DNA of 64,000 bases from Thuidium tamariscinum (taxonomy: Eukaryota; Streptophyta; Bryopsida; Hypnales; Thuidiaceae): assembly GCA_947034885.2 (NCBI GenBank), contig OX344754.2, positions 13,906,501 through 13,970,500 on the forward strand, written 5' to 3'. Each line of letters starts with the position of its first letter. Within the stretch, counting starts at the first letter, position 1. Positions 22,418-34,680 of this stretch are shown piece by piece. The position numbers and the translations under genes are program-made. The notes beneath the pieces were generated by a model. The model worked only from the letters and a program-made list of their open reading frames with translations, made no database searches and was not told the DNA's origin.

Positions 22418-25400
22418 TTATAGGTTAGAATCTACCGAGCAGATGGAACAGAACCGTCGACCCAAGAAATCTTCACGACGGCACCTCACTTCAAGGTGAC
22501 CATCCACAACAATCGTGCTTACCGTAATCAGTTGTTCCTTCATAAGTTGCTCCTGGTAATTCTTCGCATCCTCGGCAACCTTGTCGCGCCGACGTTTCTC
22601 TTGGGCCCATTTGCCAAACAGTAGTTGGATCTGCGATGCATTGGGGCTTCCCCGGAATCCAACCGCAAGAGCCATGGCCTCGTCAACAGTGATCTCCCTG
22701 TAGCCCTTATCCTGGAACGCCTCTAGCAAAACCTCTCGAGCCAATATCAAAGCATTTTCCTCCGTGTCTGAGAGCTCGGACTCTGGTAGAAGTGAACTAT
22801 GATGATGGACGGAGGGCTTCTTCGTGGGAGGAGGTGCCTGTTGGGCATCCTGTGTCGGACTAGCAGACTCTGTACGGTTCGGAGATCGACCCCCCTAGAA
22901 AGTGAAAAAGTACGGAGAGGTCGAGTCAGAGTCTCCCAACGATGTCCATTGTCCAAACCATCATAAGACCACAAGGGTGTAATGGAAAGTCTACCATCAA
23001 CATACAATACAGGTGAACTTTGTACCATTTCCTACAACAATATAGAAACTTGCACCATCTTCCATTTTGCACATTTATTTTGTATGGTGAATAAAGCATC
23101 TAATGTACTGCATGGTCATGGAACCTCCACTTAATTCGCCTTGAAGATGGAAATGATAAGTGTACATACATACATACCGCGGTAGGATGAGCATGTGAAG
23201 AGGAGCTCCGGGCAGCCTTGTCACTTCGACGTCGTATGGGATTGGCCCAATTGCGAAACAGCTGCATGATCTGCATCGCATCTGGGTTGCCGTGGAATCG
23301 GGCCGCTAAAGCAACAGTCTCGTCAAGAGTAATTTGCCTACAACCCCACTCCACGAACACCCGTCTCAGAGTCGCTCGAGCGGATCTCCGAACCCAGCGT
23401 CTCGAACGTTTCTGATACAATCAATAGGTACCATGTACCATGAAAAAGATTAGGCCAAGTCCAAGGCAGGCCTAAATTCGGCGAAACCACATGCATACAG
23501 GACCTTCAGACTTCATACATCCCAGGTAGCTTACCCCCCGATTGTCGTTCGGCTGAGAAACACCAGGCGGTTGCTGGAGAGGCAGAGAGATGGACGCAGC
23601 CAACGGTTCGTCGTTGGCCAGCTGCTGAACAACAGATCGCTGCCCATCGGTGCCCTTGTCCACCACACCACCAGAAACAGAAACCCCCGCGCGCGCCGAA
23701 CGAAGTCTGTTCCGAATGGCTTTGCTGAAAAAGGTCTGGTAAAAGAGGATAAGCACACATGGTCCAGGAAACAAAAATTCCATATCTGCAAGATGACTAC
23801 AACTATGGTCATGGCGGCGAAGATAACATCATCACTATCCCATGTATCATACCTTCAAAAATTGGCAGATATCTCCACAGGTCACGTGCTTCAAGACTCC
23901 AAACTTGTCAATGTTCTTTAGAGAATTCAAGGCCTTGTAAGTGAGGCCTGAGTCTACCATCAAATGCATGAAGAGCTCCGAGGTGAACAATGAAGAAATC
24001 ACATGACTTGGCATAGTAATAGCCACAGAGACTGATTGACGCATGCCTAACCACCACTCCCTCCTCCTCCGAGCCAAGGCACATCCTTCACTACTCCATT
24101 CTGCAAGATGCAATCTATTGCGCCAACTAACCGGTAAAGCCACGCCCTCTCTACATTCGCCGCTGCAAAAAAGTCTGGAAAAATATTCGAAGGCGTTGGA
24201 CGGAGTCGCATCGTCACATGGCTTCCCTACCAGTGGACTCTGCAATAAAGCCCCATCCTGGACAACTGCAGGAGGTGCCTCCTCTACAGTCCGAGGCTGT
24301 GGCGAACACTCCGGCTCAACCCCAGGAATGGAATGTGGACTGGTTGGAGTGATATCAACATGAGAAGATTCCGCAATAACGGGAGACAGGACTAAATCAA
24401 CTGTCTTCCGCTGCCGACTACAAACAGAGGTGTCCGCTCCCGCAACCGGAGGTAAGACTAACTCAAAATACTTTCGAGGATTTCTACCATGAAAGGGTGT
24501 CGAGAATTTCAGGACGATCTCCTCTTTGGGAGGTGGCAGAGAAGGAAGAACTTGCGGCATGGACCGACGATGACGCTTTCGTGATGGGGTATCCAGATGT
24601 TCCATAGATAGAGGGCTACGGTTGCCAGCGCACATATCTGGCCGACTACTTGGACCAACCACTTGAACCTCTTTATCAAAGAAGGGAGCCTCCTGCACAT
24701 CCAAATGACAATGCCGACAACCCCACCAACTAAGGGTAAAGATCATCTTTAAAAAACATCATGGCTCGAAGACTGTAGACGCATTACCCAGAAACCACCA
24801 ATAAGAAAAGGAATACCCGACGCTTCATGCAGGTTCGATGGATATGAACAAACCATATCCTGACCAAGAACGTCGTGGCCGTGCCCGTCCCAGCACCAAA
24901 GCCGGAGCATTCGCCAAGGGCCAACATAAAGAAGATGATCACAAAGCTACCATTCACATTCCATTTCTAACATGCAAAACATGTATGAACCACCTTTACA
25001 CAAAAACAGACTGTTCTGACATACCACACGTCGTGCAAGCAATACATGTAATTCAAGATTTTATCTGATGCAACAAATATGTGTGAATGCCACCACCAAG
25101 CTCGAAGGCTCCTCCTACCTTGTTTATGGTCTCTTCTTGTGCACTTTTAATTTCTGTCTCCTTTTCCTTCTTCCGAATCGGATGGCAGGATGAAAAGTAT
25201 TTCAAAACGATCTCCTCATTGGGAGGTGGCAGAAAAGGAATGTTGTCTTGCGGCATGGACCGACGAAGACGTTTTCGTGACGGGGTATCCAGGTGCCGCA
25301 TGGGGTCCGGGGGAGGGCTGCCGTAAATCAAATCCGGCCGTCCAACAGGTACTTGGACACAAGCATCCTTTGTTTCGGTCTCCTTCTCCAGCTCTGGCTC

Positions 25401-25631
25401 AAGAGACCATTTCTTTGAACTCCAAGAACTCCAAGAACTGCCACCACCGAGAGCTCTTTGAACGCGGAGTTTTGTTCTTGGCTTCATGGTTAAAATGTTA
25501 GGGGAAGTCATTATCATTGTACCGATATTTAGAAGCTCAGCATCAATGAAATCTAATTCAACTGCAATCGCTTCTATGCAGAGAACTTCCTCGGTGGGAA
25601 CTCGGCTGCCATTCCTGCTCTCACGGATCAT
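22418..25631 (-). CDS. Unrecognised protein built from two duplicated modules, 5 exons, ~754 aa
   Basis: Exons on the minus strand are 25631-25119, 24692-23853, 23735-23535, 23411-23178 and 22894-22418. Every junction is GT-AG and every intron is phase 0. Exons 1 and 2 each carry a related ~60-residue block: RPDLIYG...HLDTPSRKRLRRSMPQ...LPPPNEEIVLKYF and RPDMCAG...HLDTPSRKRHRRSMPQ...LPPPKEEIVLKF. Exons 4 and 5 each carry a second ~55-residue block with the pattern R.ITLDE..ALA..F.GNP.A.QI..LF..WA...RRR.DK. The basic SRKR-RR cluster suggests nuclear localisation. The rest is Pro/Ser/Glu-rich, and exon 2 ends in a hydrophobic helical region that continues into exon 3. The last exon may instead be spliced at 22522 (GTAAGC). 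I do not recognise the family and infer no function. Regular exon phases and conserved residues between copies argue that it is a real gene. Confidence 0.65.
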
Positions 25632-25685
25632 GACGCAGAATTTTCTCTGAAACAGAATCTGCAGGGTGCTGAATCCTCGTTTCAG

Positions 25686-25931
25686 ATGCCGCTCGGAGCT
25701 GATACGGAGAAGCAGCAGTCTAAAAGGACTACCAAGTCTTCCAAGTCCGCTAAACGAACAAAACTGGCCACGATTTCTATGGAGGATTACATGAGAGTGT
25801 TCAACCGTCTCACCGATGGCAAAGGAAACGTCGTGCAACCGAATTGTGATCGCAAGTTGTTCACCCTAGCAGAGCTCAAATCGGTACGACGCCGTTACGA
25901 AAGTCCCTCTCAAACATATCCTCTGGCATGA
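25686..25931 (+). CDS. Short basic ORF opposite the duplicated-module gene, doubtful
   Basis: An 81-codon plus-strand ORF starts at an ATG right after a TTTCAG acceptor-like site. It encodes a Lys/Arg/Ser-rich start (SKRTTKSSKSAKRTK) followed by MEDYMRVFNRLTDGKGN and LFTLAELKSVRRRYE. It lies just upstream of the ATG of the minus-strand gene, so it may be chance sequence in that promoter. The composition is more protein-like than the opposite frame. No family is recognised. Confidence 0.2.
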   Translation: MPLGADTEKQQSKRTTKSSKSAKRTKLATISMEDYMRVFNRLTDGKGNVVQPNCDRKLFTLAELKSVRRRYESPSQTYPLA

Positions 25932-26577
25932 CCGTGTTAGAAATTTTTCTGACGAGCACAGACATGAACCAGTTGAGGCTATTAGTGTCGACAGTTTTCA
26001 ATTTATCAGGCCCTCTTGCTAACTTCATACCACCGATTCCGTTATCATCCGTTGTGACAGGTTTTACGACTTCATGGCTTAAAGACTTCGCCGGGGGCCA
26101 AGGTTCTTACGTCTGAACTTCATACCCCTCGATCTTCTTTGAAATTTTGCCAAGTTTCATGTAGAACATGGCTCCTGAAGTAGTTATGAAAATCAATGGT
26201 CAAGTATTAATGCGATCAACCCTGGGATCCCTTTCGATTTTTAAAATTCTATCGGAACGTCCTACGCTGACATAGCGGCCATATCACCATACTCGCCGTG
26301 ATTGATAACTTAGATCTCGTGCGTTTTAACGTTCACAAAGGCCTCCACCTTCACCAAGTGCAATTGACTCTAACTTCTTTCTAACGTCAGTAAGATGCTT
26401 GGAGAATTTGAGCAATAGAATTCGATTAATCTTGAAACGTTATCGTCCAGCAACTCTCACACAGCTTTCAGACTGTTTTATTGGTAAAAAAAAAGGGACA
26501 CACATTGGCAATCAGTTGTGCGGCCTAAAAAAACACCAAATTAAACAGCCCTAGGTAGCCATATTTCTAACACGAGT
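25932..26577. other. Short spacer
   Basis: No gene is seen. It probably holds the 3' flank of the small membrane-protein gene ending at 26578 and the promoter of the duplicated-module gene. Confidence 0.4.
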
Positions 26578-27074
26578 TCACTGGTCTAGACTGGTCTGGT
26601 CTTCCAGGACTGGAATTGCAATTTCAAGAACAGCATCGTGATCGCGTTCCATAGGAGATTCGTCAGTGCCGCTGGAAACTGGAAGAGTAAGAGGAGCAAT
26701 CTGAGCATCTTGAGGAGGAACAGTGCCGCTGGAATCTGGAAGAGTTAGAGAAATCTGAGCATCTTGAGCATCATGAGCATCTTGAGCATCTTGAGCATCT
26801 TGAGCATCTTGAGCGGGTGATCCAAAGCACAAGTTATAGCAACCTTTTAAGGCTGCAGTTACAAGCCCGGTTACAAGAAGGAATAGCGTGGAAGACACCA
26901 TCTGAAAAAAGAGCTCCACGGTCCAGTCTATTTGTGAGAGCCTGCTCAAAAATCCACCCCTGCAATTTTTTGTGACATTAGAATCGAAAGCTGCGCTGCA
27001 CGATAAAAAAACTGATAAAAAACATGATAAAAAAATGAAGGAAAGAATACTAACTGTTCATCGTCGTCAGCCAT
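26578..27074 (-). CDS. Small single-pass membrane protein with AQD repeats, 2 exons, 133 aa
   Basis: Exon 1 is 27074-27055 and exon 2 is 26959-26578; the GT-AG intron closes the frame (phase 2). The product starts MADDDEQGGFLSRLSQIDW and has one clear membrane segment, FFQMVSSTLFLLVTGLVTAAL, at about residues 25-45. Next comes a run of Ala-Gln-Asp tripeptides, then two copies of an LTLP(D/V)SSGT motif and an acidic end. The tripeptide run is encoded by a 9-bp minisatellite, so length may vary between individuals. The N-terminus has a good start context. No family is recognised. A tail-anchored-like or signal-anchor topology is inferred, with the repeat domain on one side of the membrane. Short length keeps confidence moderate. 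Confidence 0.5.
26756..26814. repeat. 9-bp coding minisatellite (AQD)n
   Basis: Six to seven copies of TGAGCATCT, with one variant carrying CATCATGAG, lie in frame in exon 2 of the small membrane-protein gene and encode Ala-Gln-Asp on the minus strand. A partial copy recurs at about 26700. Confidence 0.85.
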
Positions 27075-29334
27075 CTTGAAACGCAAGCAAAAGCTACAGA
27101 GCAAGCACCGTCCCGAGATGATATATGGTAGTATGCTCAAATCTTTGTAGCTTATAAAATCATTGAAAACACCTTGAAAGTCATTGAAAATTTTAAGAAT
27201 GAATTAAAGAGTACTTAGACTACCCTAAAACCAACAAAAAGTATATTTATAATGGTCTTCTTAATTCACCTAAAGGATTCAAAATATTTCTTGATATAGC
27301 TATAATACTAGTATACTTTGTATTGTTGCCACAACCATTTAGATGTCAAAAGTAATGGCTTATCCCTCTTTAAATTCCTCCAAATAAAAATAAAAGTAAC
27401 ATAATATATTTTTTAATTCTTAAAAATTAAAAATTCAATAACTTTTACATCATGAATTTGAATGCTATAGAATAAAGCCTTTATACTCATCTTTATAGAG
27501 AGATTTTCCATCATACTAAAAATGTGACTAGAAGGCACATGGTCTATAATATCTCATTGTAACAAACAAACATACAAAATAAACAATGTAACTTAAATTT
27601 TAAAATTTTTGATGACTTTCAAGGTGTTTTGGATCTTGATTTTGAGAGTTACAAAGAGTTCAAGCTCAAGGGGCAATGAGTCATTTTTAAACAAAATTAA
27701 CTATAGGATCTTGTAGAAAGTCGAGTCCTTATCATCTCAACAAAGTTTGGTTGCAATGCAACTTATAGATTTAAAGATTATATTATAAAAATTAAGGTTA
27801 CTTCAAGAAAATCCATGTTTTGGAGTAACTAAAATTGTGCTTTGACTTGCTCTAAAGGTCATGTAACTTTTAGAAAGTTGTCATCTTATGTTAATTCTCA
27901 AGTTTACTAAATTCATCAAGCATGGAAATAAGTCTTGTATTTTTAGGACCTAAAACAAGCAAAAAAAAATAGGCTTGTTGTAAAGGCCTTTTCATTGTTA
28001 AATATCAAAAACTATGAAATAAATGGAAGATTTGAGACAAATCTAGAGCTACAATTTAAGTCAAATATAGTAGAGTGAAAGAACATAAGAATAAAAAAAC
28101 TCGACAAGAAAAAAAAATGAAAAAACATTGAAATCTAATCACAAGATGTATATTCTAGTATTTTTTCCTAGCTACATAAAGAGGTAAGAAAATACACACC
28201 TCCACCTCATTGGCCAAACTTTCTTATTTGATGATTCTTTGATTCTCTATCCCAAGACCACCCACACTTTGTAAATTTTTGAAAATTCAAAAATGACTAT
28301 TCTTCTAAATTTGAATACATTACTTCATAGCTAACTTCATTTTCCTACGAGTGGGCCCCTAAATAAGTGGCTTTTCACATTCCTAAGTGTAGAAATGTTT
28401 GTTCTAAAAATAGATTTACTACATTATGGTTGATGAAAGATTTAAAGGTTAGAATATCAACGAAGCCCTATGATTATTGTCACCTATAAGATTGATAGTG
28501 GCCACTAATGTAGTCTAATGTAGCTCAAATTTCATTTATTGAAAAAAAAAGTGTGTCATAGGTTGATAGAAGATTTTGATGGGTCACTCCCTAGGTATCC
28601 AAGATGGGTCTTTTTACCCTTGATGGGTTGTTCTACCTTTAATTGCTAAAAAAAGTGATATGATATATGGACAAACCATTTGCATGAAGCACTCTCTTTA
28701 CCATTCTAAATCTACATAGACATCAAAATGCTTACAAGGGTCTACAATATATTTCTAAATTGTCTCCATGTTTTCCACTTATAAAATTTTGAAGCAATAA
28801 TTGTTGCACAACATTGAAATGGTCATAAAAAGTGGACCTTATAGCACAAGAGAATGATGTGTTTGTAAGGTAGTTGTAAAAGAACCCCCCCATCCCCCCT
28901 ACTTTGAACCCAATGACAATTCTTTGTATTCCACTCTTCCTAGTATACCTAGACCAATCTTTTGTTTGTTTGTGTTTTTGAAAAAGTGCCAAGATGGAAA
29001 TCACTGAAAATTCGGTGAAGCATTATATTTCTACACCCATCCATCTTTTGAACTAGTAAATACGTCCTAGTCATATTCATGCACTTTTTCATTCAAATTT
29101 GGTGATTTCATCTATATTTTGAGTTGAAATGAAAAATTTGTGGTAATAAAAGATTACTTTTATCCAACAAAAAGCATAATTTTTTTCTAAAATGGTGATG
29201 CCTAGATGACAAAGGGATGTTGGGGACCTCTGATTCAAATATGAATTCAAATTTTCCAAATTTTATCATGAGTGTCATAAAAAAAAATCCCCTTATTTTA
29301 CCTTGCACAAGCCACTTCGTATGTGGGAAAATGT

Positions 29335-29570
29335 TGAAAATGTTGAAATTTAGAAAATTATTTACAACTATATCTTAAACCTTGAAAAAATTGTTCTTGA
29401 AAATAAGTAGGAAAAGGAACACATTTGCGCATGGTTAGAAAGAATGAATTTAATATTAGGAGTATCCTCATGAAAAGCCAAAAATTTGGAAAATCCTACC
29501 TATATGCCAAACTGTCGAATTGCAAAACTAAACTATTTTAGCATGAATTATTGAAACTGACCTATATGTA
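29335..29570. repeat. Dispersed repeat family D3, copy 1
   Basis: About 235 bp aligns with 40575-40830 in the same orientation. Shared anchors are TTTAGAAAATTATTTACAAC, GGTTAGAAAGAAT-like, TAGGAGT and a GCATGAATT block near the end. Confidence 0.75.
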
Positions 29571-30167
29571 TGGTATTTTGACATATAATATATGAATATT
29601 TTTGTTGTCAGCTTCTTTGCAAATAATAGACCAATTAATTCAATTAGAATCATTTTTTAGGATGAATGGGCAATTAGTTCAAAGTTAGTTGGTGGATTTG
29701 AAGAAAAAAATTGGTTGCAATTTAGAAACATTAGCAAAAGAATCACTAAAAAAGTCTACAAATTTTTAATTTTGAGTATAGAATAGAAAACATAACCTGA
29801 CTCCAAAATTAAAAAATGGATTCAATTTGGAAATTAGAGGAAAATAGCTTATAGAACTCAAAAAATTCCCAAATGCTAATTAGATTACATTCCCATTTGG
29901 TAATAGATAGCACCAATCTCTTTTATTTAATCTTTAAAGGACAAGCTAGTGCTTAAGGAAATCATCCCTTTAATTATAGTGCAAAGACCTCCCCTTTTTA
30001 GTTTTTACAACAAAATTCTCAAGATGAGTAGTTGTGCCTCTGTTTTACTAAAAGACTATTAATAATCCAAAAGTATTGCCATTGACTTTAAGGATTTAGC
30101 ACACTCTAATAAATCTTTTGTAAATTATCTTTGTTTTACATTGAGGCATGATTTCGAACAAGACTTT

Positions 30168-30226
30168 TATATTTTATGGGTAGGATTATATTTTATGGGT
30201 AGGATTATATTTTATGGGTAGGATTA
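30168..30226. repeat. 19-bp tandem repeat, three copies
   Basis: Three identical copies of ATTTTATGGGTAGGATTAT follow one another with no spacer. Confidence 0.85.
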
Positions 30227-30952
30227 TGCAAATAATATTCATGCTCGTTGGGGTCTTATCAAAAGTGTTTATAACATTTGCATTTGATGTTGTAGTGTTG
30301 TGCTAGGATAATATTCACACCTACAATATTGACTATAGTAGTAGAAGGATTAGAGTTGTCTTCACAAGCTCACTTACAAATTATTGTTTTCCTCATAGCC
30401 TTCTTCTATATATTAGTTGAGATGAGTGAAAATCACTAAAACTTTCTTGTTACAATTGAGTTATTTGTAAAGTCCCCCCCCCCCACACACACACTTTGGA
30501 CATGACTCTTTTTCAAGGCAATTGTAGTTGAAGTGTCAAATTTTTTTGCAAGATGCTTATGTCACACAACTTCAAAAGTGGGGACCAAACTTTTTTACGC
30601 ACCATTTTGATGGAAAAATAAGTTTCATAACCACTTTTATTCTAACTTTTTTAACTCAACCGCCTTTTTTACAAAACTCATGGGTTTAAGCCCCGGTTTA
30701 GTGTACTTTATGAATAACTCAAATGTCTTCAAAAGTGGCAGAAACTGCCAAATGCAAAAAGGATTTATTTAAAAGAAGTCAAGCACTAGTTTGGATTAGT
30801 AAAATGTATTGTTCATGAAAGACTTCAATGAAGCATTTTTGTTCAGTGTTTAGATTTTTACAGTAGGCCTTGAAAGTGTCTCTTTTCTTGATCAACATGC
30901 TCTTGTACAATGCTATTTCAAATTCCAAGAAGTCTGACCAGATGAGCCACAG

Positions 30953-31511
30953 TTAACCCTTTAGGGCCTAAGGAGCCCCAAGCAACCTCTTGAATTCTTC
31001 TAGAATCAAATTTTCATATTAAAATTTTATAATTTAATTTAAATTATTATTTTTCTACAAATAAGAATTCATATCTTCTATCTAATGTGATTTTTAATTT
31101 ATTTTTGGGGAAAAAATGAAATTTATATGATTTTTTAAAGTTTATGCTTTTGAAAAATCGTAGTAATTACAAAAAAGCTCAATTTCCCATGAATTTTTTT
31201 ATTGAAAATAGAGTTTATTATATTAAACACTATAGTGTAGTTGACATGCTCTCTTTAGTTTTACACAAATAAATTCAATAGAGAAACATGTTCCACAATG
31301 CATTTTGAACTCTAAAATTCCCAACTTCAAATTGCAATAGACAAATCATCATTGCTCCAAATTTGATGGCCAATAGCTCATTGGAAGCGGAATATCCATG
31401 CCCTCACATCTTGTTCATACCCCAAGAGGAACTAAGGCCAAGAGAGTGTTCCAATTCCCAAAATTCAATTTAAAAGAACCAAAATTGGTTTGCTAGGCCC
31501 TAAAGGGTTAA
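30953..31511. mobile_element. 559-bp element with perfect 18-bp terminal inverted repeats
   Basis: The left end TTAACCCTTTAGGGCCTA (30953-30970) is the exact reverse complement of the right end at 31494-31511. The interior is AT-rich with no ORF. If the outer TTAA is the target site, the termini start CCCTTTAGGG, and the structure resembles TTAA-specific (piggyBac-type) elements. Alternatively TTAA belongs to the inverted repeat itself. Similar TTAACCCCT ends border copies of family D1, so the two families may be related. The element ends 418 bp before the cyclophilin start codon. Confidence 0.8.
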
Positions 31512-31928
31512 AACAAGTATGCGGTTGACTTCGGTTTTACAGTGACCTCTGAGCGGGAATGACTGGGGGTGTCTACCCAGTCGGGAGGTCTAGAGCCCCG
31601 GCCACCCATTCCCCGGGCATTGGAAGGGAATGGGTGGAGATGCTCTGAGAGCCTCGTAATGGACAAGTGCAAAAGCCTGAGCGGTTTATGAGCCCTCTCG
31701 TGTATCGGATGGTTGAAATGCCCGCTCGGTTTAAAGCCCTCTCGTATAGCCACGGCACTTTCATTTCAATTCGATCATCGAGGACATCCTTGCTTTGCTT
31801 TGGTTGTGGAAGGAAGGGTTTATCTTCATCGGCGTCGCCATGGCCGCCTGTACCGTCATCGTCGTACGCACCCATCCTGCGGTTCTAGTTCGAGCTTTGA
31901 TACTACTCTTGTGGTTGCCTTACGCGAA

Positions 31929-33742
<1,814 letters not shown>

Positions 33743-34680
33743 GTTCCCAAGAGGTACTCTTAGGAGCTTGTCTTAGTGTAATTGCAGTTACAGGGAGCCT
33801 GCTTCTGCGGATGTTCTTAGTTGACCTTGAGGGTGAAGTATCACCATTAGGCCCCATTGTTAGGACACTTTTTCTGTGCACTATTCAACATGGATTGGCT
33901 TTGCTACTTTCTTGAGACACCAGTCTACGGTTTGCAACGAAAATTTGTAAGATCAGTCATGCACAAATGTTTTGAGCCAAAGGAGATAATGAAAGCGTTT
34001 GTTCAAGGAGTTGCAGACTGAGTAAGAAGTAATCTCTCCGTGCAAGCAACATGCAGGTGCAGTGAGAGAATGCTTCTCAAGCACTGCTCGCATTCGTACA
34101 GAGCTCGGCATTATTGTGTGCATGCCCGACCTCACGCAATCACTCAGATCACAGAATCAGAAAAGAGTTCAAGATAGACTCAGTGCTTGTACTTCTACTC
34201 ACATGCAGGGTTGCTAAGCTTCACATTGTGGGTTCTTGAAGGCATTGCCCGTTGCAGCTACTCAGTGTTGGTTTTTATTATGGAGAAAGAACAAGTATAA
34301 TCTCGGGATACAGATGTTGATAAGTTCGACGGAGTCCTGATGTTGAGATTGTTTTTGTAGCGAGTAGCAGTCGATGGAGACTTTGAACGGGCATTGGTAG
34401 TTTCATGAGGATAAGTTTTTGTTAGGGTTTGAGTGCCATGGGGGAGAAGCGCAAGGGTTGGCCGCTTTCTTTCCAGGAGCTTGTTCACATGCGGCTTGAG
34501 TTCCATCCGAGAGTAGCATTTCTCCCGTCCGTCCGAGCACCTCCTATGGCGGTTTCTTTGCTCTTATCAAACCCAAGGACGTTTCCTAACTCGCTCAAGA
34601 TACTAACACGTTCAATGGCGCTGTGCCAATTGCTGTGGACGACAACGCCGTGAAACGAGGGTTGTAGGTTAGCCCGCTCT
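33743..34680. other. Cyclophilin 3' flank and CEP120 leader
   Basis: The first part is the 3' region of the cyclophilin gene. At 34437 an ATG in good context (GCCATGGG) opens a 72-codon ORF ending at a TGA at 34651-34653. This ORF is in the same frame as the CEP120 first exon, which continues after the stop. It could be an upstream ORF or the broken N-terminus of CEP120. Confidence 0.4.

Larger units (their letters stand above)
27141..30952. other. AT-rich repeat-derived spacer
   Basis: No gene is supported. It contains one D3 repeat copy, a diverged M1 core near 29215-29295, a 19-bp tandem triplet near 30169-30225 and a C-run plus CA-run at about 30475-30495. The remainder is degenerate AT-rich DNA. 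Confidence 0.5.
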
